Part shown: one piece after another, positions 1 to 8,352 of the stretch
Layout of the letters: every line of letters starts with the position of its first letter
Numbering within the stretch: the first letter of the stretch is position 1
From: Neolecta irregularis DAH-3
Taxonomy: Eukaryota > Ascomycota > Neolectomycetes > Neolectales > Neolectaceae
Direction: 5' to 3'
DNA length: 15,765 nt
NCBI GenBank assembly: GCA_001929475.1
Contig: LXFE01002296.1
Span: 1 to 15,765, forward strand
Translations under genes and position numbers: made by a program
The notes under the pieces: model-generated
What the model was told of the DNA's origin: nothing
Database searches by the model: none
The model's input: only the letters and a program-made list of their open reading frames with translations

Positions 1-2
1 TG

Positions 3-317
3 CTGGAATCGCATGCAGGTCAAATGAAGCAGAGCTCAGCCAATCTGATGCTACCGTTGTCCATCCGCAAATCAAAGCAAATCTTGGTCTATCCTTCCCC
101 GCCTAACATAGATCTCCCTGCCTGCTATTTTGAGAAGAGGCTTTCCCCTCAGTTTGCCAAAGGTGCAGACCTTGGGCTGGAAGAAAGCCAGGTCAAATCA
201 GCCATCAAAGAGCGACCGTGGAACAGGCATTTGCTCACCACCTTTGTGCTGCTACTCCTTATCGGCGGAGCAACCTTCGCAACCATCGTTGTTCTTAATC
301 ATAGACTCTCTAGATAA
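3..317 (+). CDS. 3' end of a gene for a C-terminally membrane-anchored protein (partial)
   Basis: The reading frame is already open at base 3 and runs to TAA at 315-317, so only the last 104 or so residues of a larger protein are visible. The first ATG in frame is at 24, but the frame stays open upstream of it, so I do not treat 24 as the start. Most of the visible part is polar and rich in Pro, Lys and Ser. A single strongly hydrophobic stretch of about 22 residues (LLTTFVLLLLIGGATFATIV) lies near the end, followed by a short basic tail ending HRLSR. This arrangement suggests a tail-anchored protein or one with a C-terminal transmembrane helix, N-terminus in the cytosol. I do not recognise the family. 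The next gene, uL6m, is convergent and ends about 400 bp downstream. Confidence 0.55.
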   Translation: MESHAGQMKQSSANLMLPLSIRKSKQILVYPSPPNIDLPACYFEKRLSPQFAKGADLGLEESQVKSAIKERPWNRHLLTTFVLLLLIGGATFATIVVLNHRLSR

Positions 318-714
318 TGTACTCCTCCCGCCGATCGTCATTTCAATGCTGATTAGGCAAGTGTTTCTTTCTGTTTTTTTTGACTCGTAGTGTCATTGTA
401 TCTGGTAATGATCACCAGTATGGCCGAGGATATATTCTACAAGGTCGATGTTCAATTAGAATTCTTTTTCGATATCAATATCAACCCCTCATAAAATGTG
501 CGGCCAATTATCATACCGTCGTGTGGCAGGACTAATTTGAATTGTTGAAGGTGCTTGCAAATGACTTGGAAATATAGAGAGAGAATTTCGTGGAGCTAGT
601 CATGGACTGGAAGAATTTCGTTGGAGAATCTCAAGGACATATGCATGAGCAGAATACTGATAAATAATTTGCAGATACATTTGCAACGATGTAATCGATC
701 GCGACATGGATGTA
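318..714. other. intergenic region between convergent genes
   Basis: About 400 bases lie between the stop of the upstream + strand gene and the stop of uL6m on the - strand. I see no supported reading frame. It should contain both 3' UTRs. Two similar short blocks containing GAATTTCGTGGAG-like sequence occur near 581-595 and 611-626. Otherwise nothing structured was noticed. Confidence 0.5.
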
Positions 715-1424
715 CTATTTCTTTTTGACGTCTTTGAGTTTGATTGTCTCTTGGCCAACGAAGATACCTATTGAGATTAATTAATAAAAGATACGAGTCG
801 ATTGTAAAACCTTTTCCCTTGTATGGCTATGTATGTTAGTGAGATGAAAAAGTGTAGATATACCTCAGGTGGTCTCCATTTACGTAGAGTCGCAGCGAAT
901 TGAGTGACAGCATTTTTGTTGGGTCCCTCCAGCACTATTCTTGTAGGCTGCGAGCATGTCGTTTTCACTCCAGGGGGGATTGGCTCTTCAATCGGGTTAC
1001 TAAAGCCAATTCGCAGACTGACAACTTTGCCATTCCTCTCAATCGAAGCCCGGTAGCCTATCCCAACTAATTTAATTACCACAACGTGTCCTTCAGTGAC
1101 GCCTGTGATGTGATTCGCGATAAGAGCTCTAGTTGTTCCCCACATTTGGCGTTGCATTTTGATGGATGGATTTTGCACAGATAGGATTGCCTTATCACCA
1201 TTCTTCGTCACTGTCATATAGTGTGGTATAGGAACTTTCATTATTCCTAATGGACCTTCAATAGATACTGAGCGATGCGGAGAATTCGGCAGAGAGAATT
1301 CTACGTATGGCGGAATAGTAATAGCAGTTGAGCCTATATGCGACGATACTCTGGAGGATGTCGAAAATAATAGCCTGGAAGCCGCGATGATAGGTTTAAG
1401 GATTCTTCTCCGGGGCTGCAACAT
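715..1424 (-). CDS. MRPL6: mitochondrial large-subunit ribosomal protein uL6m
   Basis: Mitochondrial ribosomal protein L6, a structural protein of the large subunit that acts in the matrix. Three exons join in frame: 1424-864, 826-811 and 767-715, giving 209 residues. The introns are only 37 nt (827-863, with a CTAAC branch-like site) and 43 nt (768-810). The N-terminus, MLQPRRRILKPIIAASRLL, is a basic, hydroxylated presequence. After it come the family's SHIG motif, the IEGPLG strand, and the second domain with GVGYR-like VGIGYRAS and FATxLRKWRPPEPYKGKGI. The last block is strongly diagnostic and is only recovered once both introns are removed: the middle exon supplies PYKGK in 16 nt. The ATG at 1424 begins the presequence, so I prefer it as the start. 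The closely packed convergent and divergent neighbours give no operon context. Confidence 0.95.
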
Positions 1425-1885
1425 TATGAACTATTGGATGCAGATTCTCGAGGTAAATAACGCAAAGGTTGGAAATTTTGACTGACAAAGGTTCCGACTA
1501 TCTCCGTCATCCGTTCCGGGAACCTCCGATAACCGTGGACCCTGCGCTGCTGATCGTATTATAGATCGAAGGGATCCTTGAAACTTTTTCATCAAAACAA
1601 AACAAATATTTCATCAAGTTATAAGGTGTTCCTGTTAGCATATACCCAAAGGGTTTATCTTACCAATACGGCAAGGTGGCTTGACGGGACGTATATTTAG
1701 ATATTCCTAACCAAGTATGTATACTTAGGCCAGGTATGTTTCTTTGTAAAAGTACGTATACTTAGGCTATTTATAACAATTGGTCCTATCGTACTTCTAA
1801 GCGCATAGCTTACAGTTCCATTTCGCATCTTGTCGGCTTTTGCGGGTTTTTCGAATTGAGAAAGATCTCACAGGAAAGAACCACG
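1425..1885. promoter_or_regulatory. upstream region of uL6m, with an imperfect direct repeat
   Basis: This 460-bp stretch lies upstream of uL6m (-) and of the possible small + gene at 1886. No convincing exon was found. It contains two 16-base copies, GTATGTATACTTAGGC at 1715-1730 and GTACGTATACTTAGGC at 1752-1767, identical at 15 positions and 37 bp apart start to start. They could be paired regulator sites, but no known factor is implied. Short runs resembling splice signals (GTATGT, CTAAC) also occur here, so a 5' UTR intron cannot be excluded. Confidence 0.35.
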
Positions 1886-2140
1886 ATGTTGTGGATTCCG
1901 TTTCAGAAGATGGGCTATGTGTAGTCATATTCTTGCTTCAGATATGGTCGTCAAAGGTATCCAAATTGGATCAAGTTGATGTATGCTGGTGTTTACGCAA
2001 CATGTTTCTTTAGCCTGATGAGTCAATCTCCTGACACTCTTGGGAAAGTACTAACAAGACCAGTCATCAGAAAGACAAAAAGGAGCCAGTATGATATATC
2101 CAGGCTTGAGCAAAGATACTTGCAATTGAGAAGAATTTGA
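1886..2140 (+). CDS. possible small single-pass membrane protein
   Basis: A + strand frame is open from 1925 to TGA at 2138-2140, with an ATG at 1979 giving 53 residues. If a 51-nt intron (1891-1941) is removed, an upstream ATG at 1886 joins in phase and gives 67 residues beginning MLYGRQRYPNWIKL. The middle part (YAGVYATCFFSLM) is weakly hydrophobic. The C-terminus (VIRKTKRSQYDISRLEQRYL) is basic and helix-prone, as in small mitochondrial inner-membrane assembly factors, but I recognise no family. It fits the gap between divergent uL6m and convergent uL15m. The intron is longer than most here and its donor (GTGGAT) is ordinary at best. Chance openness over this length is possible, so confidence is low. 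Confidence 0.35.
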
Positions 2141-2329
2141 AGACAATAACGTAATTATGGGTAACCCAAATGACCGATGTGCATCAACAAGAGCTGGATA
2201 TGAAATACGAGAGATATCGCAATAATAACCAATATGAATTTTAACTATTGTATCTTTGAGCACCTTGGTCAACTGTAATGATAAGTCCATTGATCAGTAC
2301 GGTACATGATATGTATTCAAGAAAAACCC

Positions 2330-3242
2330 CTAATTTGGCATGGCTTGCGTTGGGTTTTCAGGAACTGGATCGAGCGGAGGCAGCTGGGGGAACAGGTGAC
2401 GTTTATCGACCAAACAACCTCTTTTTTCTGGGTTGGTGTAATATTCTGTTCAGTAAGAAAAACGACTTCAAACGGGAGCATACCAATATCACGCTTGTGG
2501 GTAGGCATAGCTCTTCTTGGTAGAACATTAAATTTTTCTGGCTTTAGAAGAGCTCTGAGATTGAGCTTGTTATAATACTCGCACACAATCTTCCCACCGA
2601 GATATTCAATTCGTCCGATTGCTGATTTTGAGGCTTGGGAGACATGGATCTCGATTTTGGATTTTAGGCGTTTTCTATGCTTGTCTTTGTCAGCGACCGA
2701 TATAGAAAAGCTCATCTATACCGCTCCAAGAAGCTTGACTCCATCTTTGATAACGTGCACACATCGTGTTTTCAACAAGTGTTTCATTGTAATTCGTTTC
2801 GATGCATCTAACCGACCTTCATCTATCCATTGCTGCAACTTGTCGAGATTCAGCACAGACAAACACTTAGCATTTCTTCCATTATTATATGTATGGTCAC
2901 AAGTGTATACGGATTCTTGAAACCGACCTTGGGGAATAGCCTTGTGATAGGTGTTTGTCCACCTTCGAAAACCGGGGTCGGTTTTCTATTTCCTGATCTC
3001 GCTTTCTGTCCTTTATGGCCTCTTGTCGAAGTCTTGCCCATCCCAGAACCAGGGCCTCTACCGACTCGTTTGAGCTTGGTTCTGTTAGCATGAAATTCTT
3101 TGCACGGATCTTTTCAAACCTTTTTATACGACCCTTTGGTGTCACGCAGCGACGCGAGCATCGACTCTGATCGACTCCGAGAATTCCAGATATTGGGTTT
3201 AAATGCTGAACATCGTGATAAAGGACTCAAGAGCCGCAACAT
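2330..3242 (-). CDS. MRPL10: mitochondrial large-subunit ribosomal protein uL15m
   Basis: Mitochondrial ribosomal protein L15 of the matrix large subunit, 249 residues after joining five exons: 3242-3130, 3081-2911, 2875-2722, 2679-2484 and 2445-2330. The introns are 48, 35, 42 and 38 nt. The start at 3242 gives an Arg/Ser-rich presequence ([17 protein letters not shown]). Then follow the family blocks [34 protein letters not shown] and [18 protein letters not shown], the [18 protein letters not shown] core, [16 protein letters not shown], and [22 protein letters not shown], the typical fungal extension. The last block appears only when the 38-nt intron at 2446-2483 is removed. The second intron has two equally spaced possibilities: 2876-2910 (preferred, donor GTATAC) or 2866-2900. 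Transcription probably starts from the short region shared with LSM3. Confidence 0.95.
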
Positions 3243-3377
3243 TGTAGTTGATAACTTTGGAGATGAAGTCGAATTCCGACACTCACGTTGTTTCAAACTT
3301 TCAGCCCAAGACTGAAACTAACCTATCATTCCCAACTTTCGTGCATCCGAGAACAAACCCCAAAAGACCAAAAAGTA
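3243..3377. promoter_or_regulatory. probable bidirectional promoter of uL15m and LSM3
   Basis: Only 135 bp separate the start codon of uL15m (-) from that of LSM3 (+). Both 5' UTRs and both core promoters must lie in this interval or run into the neighbouring coding sequence. I see no clear TATA element. This is inferred from spacing only. Confidence 0.5.
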
Positions 3378-3796
3378 ATGTCTGGAGATCAACTCGACGA
3401 TACTGCCGTAAGCGTCGAGTCTTTCACATCATTAACAATTCAGGTTACTGAACCTTTCGATTTGGTCCGATTATCGCTTGATGAGCGGATCTTCGTGAAA
3501 CTTCGAGGTGACAGAGAATTGAAAGGCAGATTGCATGTACAAAGGTTGGAAAGATGGCCCCTTTCTGATAAGAGTAGGCATATGATTCTCATTTGAATAT
3601 GGTTCTTGGGGATGTAGAAGAATCGATCACTGTGGTGGATATTGACGAAGACACCGAGATGGAAACAGTCAGGGTATGATGCCAAATGAGAGATACAGGT
3701 TATGCTAATTGCATACAGATTGTTAAAAAACGCTCCGAAATGTTGTTCGTCAGAGGAGACTCAGTCATCCTCGTTAGTCCGCCGACGCGGAGCTAG
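3378..3796 (+). CDS. LSM3: U6 snRNA-associated Sm-like protein LSm3
   Basis: LSm3 is a subunit of the cytoplasmic LSm1-7 ring, which promotes decapping and mRNA decay, and of the nuclear LSm2-8 ring, which binds the U6 snRNA 3' end. Four exons, 3378-3407, 3444-3536, 3578-3673 and 3719-3796, join in frame to 98 residues, the normal family length. The introns are 36, 41 and 45 nt, all GT-AG. Sm1 reads [20 protein letters not shown], then [20 protein letters not shown]. The acidic linker [16 protein letters not shown] is typical of LSm3, and Sm2 ([15 protein letters not shown]) closes the fold. The intron at 3537-3577 falls between the His and Ala of GRLHAYD, so its removal is needed to recover the motif. 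The gene is divergent from uL15m and followed on the same strand by the GTPase gene. Confidence 0.95.
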
Positions 3797-4073
3797 CTAA
3801 TACCTGCTGAATACATGAGTTGTCTTCCTCAGTTCAACATTTGTCCTTTATTAAAGGATGATTTCTAAGACAAGATTTCTCGAGAAGAGGAAACAGGTCA
3901 TTTTCCCTTATAACTCCGAGTTTGTACAAGAGAATTCTAGAAGCGAGTCAGTCAATGACTCGCCCCTAGTACCCTTGCCAATATAGTTCATCATAAGAAT
4001 AATACACAAGGTTCTTACGGACCGTCCTCCATTAATATACAATTACTAAATTCCCCGCCATAACCTTCCCTTC

Positions 4074-6240
4074 ATGACTCAGAAACGCCCAGATACTTTC
4101 CCGGCGGATTCCGCCCAACAAGGGGATAAAGATAACGTGAAATTCAGACAGAGCTCCGATATAGACGATTTAATGGCTTTGGAGAATCTGGGATTGGCAG
4201 ACGATGAAATTGTTTCAGTCAAGGTATTACGTCACTGTCTACATTGTTCATCCATAAACTTAGGAATGCCTGTTATCTGGTTGTGGATATTCAAAAGAAC
4301 GCCTCAAGCAAGAACTAGACTTCCGGATACGGAATGGGAGAGGCGAATGTCTCTTCGATATAGGGTTTGAGGGTATGATTCTACCTCTAGACAAAGAATT
4401 CACTATTGAAGAGAATGGGAAACTGATGAATCTTACCAAAGACGAATACCAAAGAGCGTTTGAGACTTTACAGGAAATTTCTGCTTCGATAGAGGCAAAA
4501 TGCGTCGAGTTGAGCATTATGGGCCTGGCTAGAGGAGAAGCATCTTGCAATGACAAAGGAGTGAGGGCAAAAATCATGATTCGCAAGATTGCCAAAGCTG
4601 CTGGTATTTTAAAAACTTGAACGTGCTCAATTACAGAGGAGATCCTAGAGATTCGAGTTGCCGTGGTTGGAAATGTTGATTCAGGAAAATCGACCACTCT
4701 CGGAGTTCTGACGAAAAACTCATTGGACGATGGTCGAGGGAAAGCTCGAGTAAATCTCTTCAGGTGCCAGACTGGTATTAAGCAACTCTGAGTGTAGGCA
4801 TAAACACGAAATTGAATCTGGTCGGACCTCAAGTGTGGGAATGGAAATCCTCGGATTCAGTGCCGCTTCTGAAGCGGTATCAGGAAGTGTAGGAGGACGT
4901 AAACTCTCTTGGGAAGAAATCTCGAAAAAGGCCAGCAAGCTTATTTGTACGTTCATCATTTGGAGATGCTTACAATCAGCCTTTGTTGATTTGGCTGGTC
5001 ATGAAAAATACCTAAAGACTACCGTTTTTGGAATGACTGGATGCGCTCCAGGTATGATTTTCTCTAAGGTATTCACTTACTTATCCCAAGATTATGTTAT
5101 GCTCATGGTCGGAGCGAATGCTGGTCTTGTTGGAATGTCAAAGGAACATCTCGGACTCGCCTTGGCATTGAATGTTCCTGTATTCGTGGTAATCACAAAA
5201 ATTGATATGGTATTCTGCAAGCCCTCGCTTTTACCTCCTTAGGCTCTTAGTGCCCTCCGAACGTGCTCGAGCAAACCATAAAACAATTGACAAGAATTCT
5301 CAAATCCCCTGGATGTAGAAAAATCCCCATCTACATTAATTCTATGACAGAAGTCGTCTCGACTGCCGTAAGCGCCTAACTGTTTGCCAAACTGATATTT
5401 AGAGTCATTTTGTTAGTGAGCGGGTTTGCCCAATCTTTCAAATTTCCAATGTCACTGGCCTCAACCTTGAGCTTCTGCGAACCTTCTTGAATATTATTCC
5501 CTTTCATGGTGAGTACCATACGGATCAGCCGCTGGAATATGCAATTAGGTATGGCACTGTTATTGATATGGTCTTACTTTAGTGATACTTTTTCTGTTCC
5601 TTTCGTTGGATGTGTCGTTAGTGGGGTCGTGAACCGAGGTATAGCTATCCTATTTCTTTGACTGATTTTGAAGGCATCGTGGTAAACCTAAATTAGAGCA
5701 TTCACGCAAATTGACCAATATAGCATGTCGGTGACAACCTTCTCATTGGACCCGATGCATCGGACCAATTCATTCCAACATCCGTTAGAAGTATTCAAAG
5801 AAAACGAGTGAATGTCCCATGTGCTTCAGCAGGACAGTCTGCTTCTTTTGCATTAAAGAAACTTCGACGTCGAGATGTTCGAAAGGGAATGTTCCTTCTT
5901 TCAAATCAAACCCCACTACCTAGAGCGTCTCGTGAATTCCTCGCAGAAGTTCTGGTTCTATATCATCAGACTACCATCAAGCCAAAATATCAAGCGATGT
6001 TGCACACTAGTGGAACAGCGCAGACGGCGCAGATTGTAAGTATCGATAAACCAATCCTGAGGACGGGCGACCGTGGACTTGTTCGATTCAGGTTCATGCA
6101 AAGAGCGTATGCATCCTTCTTTCCTTTGTGCACTGATGTCAAGAGAATATCTACAACCGGGTTCTCGAATATTATTTCGGGAGGGTCGAACTAAAGGACT
6201 TGGAGTTGTCAAAGAACTCTACCACGACAAAGGTGCGTGA
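4074..6240 (+). CDS. GTPBP1/GTPBP2-like translational GTPase
   Basis: A translation-factor-class GTPase of the GTPBP1/GTPBP2 family. Animal members associate with ribosomes or exosome-linked mRNA turnover; the fungal role is inferred only. Twelve exons: 4074-4223, 4264-4603, 4637-4763, 4798-4946, 4980-5051, 5091-5209, 5251-5367, 5403-5548, 5583-5638, 5674-5681, 5724-6106 and 6144-6240. They sum to 1764 nt and 587 residues with no frame break. The introns are 33-42 nt. Motifs: P-loop GNVDSGKST near 175-183, switch I region [15 protein letters not shown]3 DLAGHEKY at 259-266, TTVFGMTG, G4 TKID at 315-318. Beta-barrel domains 2 and 3 follow, with [37 protein letters not shown] and [12 protein letters not shown]. 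The protein ends soon after domain 3, without the long tail of animal GTPBP1. One exon (5674-5681) is only 8 nt. Confidence 0.93.
5674..5681 (+). other. 8-nt microexon of the GTPBP1/2-like gene
   Basis: The bases GCATCGTG lie between introns of 35 nt (5639-5673) and 42 nt (5682-5723). Together with the last G of the previous exon they encode Gly-Ile-Val in the segment [18 protein letters not shown]. Skipping the microexon would shift the frame, and the family expects residues here (the equivalent of RGxIxxxDxLLLGPD). Confidence 0.8.
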
Positions 6241-6348
6241 CTTTGGGGTAATCAGCCTGGTTTGGCGGTAAAGAGTCTGATTTTTGTGTGCCTATACTAT
6301 GATACATTTTTTGTTAGAGACTTAGGAGTTCTATTTAAAATATTTACC

Positions 6349-7463
6349 TTATTTACGTGTCCTCCTTCTATTCCATAGCGCCGCATCGGTTACAACAATG
6401 ATAAATGATATAATACAGATAGCAATCATACCAAAAAAGGCGCCAGTCTATTCATTAGGAAGGAACTAATGATAAATTCGTACCTGCATTTCACACAACG
6501 AGGCTAATGATGATCCTGAATCACTGCAGTTCATATGCGATATCCTAATCGGCAGACCATCCATTTTCTTGAAATGGCAAGTTACCCCCACCCAGAGAAT
6601 AAGTAACAATGGCGACATTGTAGCTGCTAATCAATCTCGACCTCATAGAGAGCCGTACCTTCCAAAAAACGACGAAAGAGATAAAGTTTCTCCAATGCAG
6701 AACCAGTAAAAAATGATGGCTGTATAAAAAAGAACACTTCTTTGTGAGAACCAGCCAGGAAAACGGATTTACATGTTGCCGCTATAGAGCCTATGACTCC
6801 AGCAATCAAAGCCATGACTGCTGGTAGTCTCTCATACGGTATGTATGTCTCCTGGGTTAGATGAAGACTGCGTGCGAGCAAAGTAATAACAACTACACTG
6901 AATAAATAAACATTCCCTGCATGAAGTATTTGAACAAACCATAACACAAATTCTACCGCCCAGCAAAAAGCACGAGTAGCAGCAAGAGACGTATCGATGG
7001 CTTCACCCGTATGGGTTTCCCGCTCCGTTGTTTGTATATCCATTTGCGAATCGCCTATGGAAAGATTTCTTTCTTTCTTGGGCCAGAAAACCACATGAGT
7101 CCTTTTCGGGCTGGCCACCGAACTAACTCGATCCCCAGGATGAGGAAAATGAGCGGAATCAGGTGGTAGAATAATACAGAAGTTCGAATTGTGACGTGAT
7201 CCACAGTCCGTGCTTGCAATCCGCGAATCTAGTTGAGGCGTGATAATTGGAGATAAGGGAGAATTGTTCTTCGATTGATCTATCGCAGTATACGAAGGAT
7301 CAACGTAGCTAGTACTTTCGTGTACACGATCTATTGGGGTTTGCACGCTGTCGAAATAATTGTAATGTGAGGTGTCGACGTCTTTCTGGCTGCGGGATGA
7401 GGTTTCGCCTTGTGTGCTCCCGTCGTTGGAATGTTGTGGAATTCGCAACTTCTGGAGGATCAT
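6349..7463 (-). CDS. four-span membrane protein, MARVEL-like
   Basis: Preferred model: exons 7463-6659, 6626-6484 and 6447-6349, giving 348 residues, with introns of 32 and 36 nt. Residues 1-165 are polar and rich in Ser, Thr, Asp and Pro, so probably disordered and cytosolic. Hydrophobic segments follow at about 166-196, 213-237, 270-286 and 318-338. Between spans 3 and 4 lies a Cys-containing loop (MNCSDSGSSLASLCEMQ), and the protein ends with a basic tail (WNRRRTRK). Four spans with cysteines before the last resemble fungal MARVEL-domain proteins of the Nce102 type, which organise plasma-membrane domains; this assignment rests on topology only. A second splice path (extra introns with donors GTTCTC and GTCTGC) also stays open between spans 2 and 4, so the middle of the protein is uncertain. 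The start at 7463 is the first ATG after the upstream gene's stop. Confidence 0.6.
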
Positions 7464-7637
7464 GAGGTGATCTGTAGGTATGACGACCGATATTGGATAA
7501 TATACGTTAAGGTGCAACTGCCGAACCAGAAAGAGGGAGAAACTGCGGTCCTTTAAATAGAATTGGACCTTTGACAGAACGAGTTGGCGAACCTGGGAAA
7601 CAACGATGCCGACCACGCTGACCAATAACGGATGTCC

Positions 7638-8298
7638 TCAGAATAATTGATCCTGAAAGCGCGTAGCTGCAGCGCCAAGCCTACCAAAAGTCGTTTTTCG
7701 ATAAAATCTGACGGATGACCAACTTCGCAAGGCGTTAAAACCACTCTTATTGATCGACTAGACGTTATAGTAGAATTAAACTGTCATTGGGTTTCGATAA
7801 TACAACTGAATCAGACTCAGGGACAAATCTCAAACAGTTTTCTTTCCAGCCTTTTCTTTTGGCGTGTGAAACTGCGAGGTTACCCGCTATTCCAAACTTA
7901 GCTCTTCTGAAGTGTTTCGACTTGTTCTGGACCGTAAAAAACATGCTGCAAATCCTGTTTAATTTTGAAACCAAGGAATGTCGGGCCAATAAATTTGTAT
8001 CTCGTGGTGGAGTATATTGAACCCATTTGACGGCTCTGTATCCACCAGTAAACTAGATCTAGCGCTGTAACAAGAGGGAATACTATACCCATGTTCTGGT
8101 GAGCCCTCTTCAAATTTTGCTTTAATAGAACGATCTATATGGCTGATAAAACTCGTTAAATCTTGTTGTAACCGTGACGTCTTTCGTAAAGGAATAAGAC
8201 GGACCGGCTCTCTCTCCAAGATTGACCCATCAAGTATCCACGAAATCCATGAGTTTTTTCTGACTGATTCAGCTTTATGTTTTCTCGATAGAACCCAT
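7638..8298 (-). CDS. 3' exons of an unrecognised basic protein
   Basis: Three exons join in phase and end at TGA 7638-7640: 8298-8089, 8035-7804 and 7757-7638, about 187 residues. The introns are 53 nt (8036-8088) and 46 nt (7758-7803, with CTATAAC ahead of the acceptor). An upstream 34-nt intron with a good GTAAGG donor is likely at 8299-8332. The product is basic, with helix-prone stretches such as TSRLQQDLTSFISHIDRSIK and RSWSSVRFYRKTTFGRLGAA near the end. I recognise no domain. The downstream frame beyond the TGA stays open for about 170 bp, but I take that as upstream sequence of the next gene. Whether these exons belong with the coding pieces further 5' (up to 9807) or form a separate gene is not resolved. 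Confidence 0.5.
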
Positions 8299-8352
8299 CT
8301 ATCCCGGGAAATAGTCGATCAAGTATCCTTACATCTTTTTAATCCTTGCCAC

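Noticed and set aside
2051-2290. A minus-strand frame of 79 codons downstream of uL15m
   Set aside because: uL15m ends properly at 2330-2332 after its conserved C-terminal block, so no further exon is needed. The frame has no family match and overlaps the candidate small + gene.
5507-5548. GTGAGT after CAT in the GTPase gene (5508 onwards) as a donor
   Set aside because: It looks like a good donor, but reading through gives [15 protein letters not shown], which fits the family. The in-phase donor is the GTATGG at 5549.
7464-7637. Extension of the MARVEL-like gene upstream past the TGA at 7638-7640
   Set aside because: The frame is open, but it contains no ATG before 7463, and the TGA ends the preceding gene in the same frame. 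It is more simply the intergenic region between two tandem genes.
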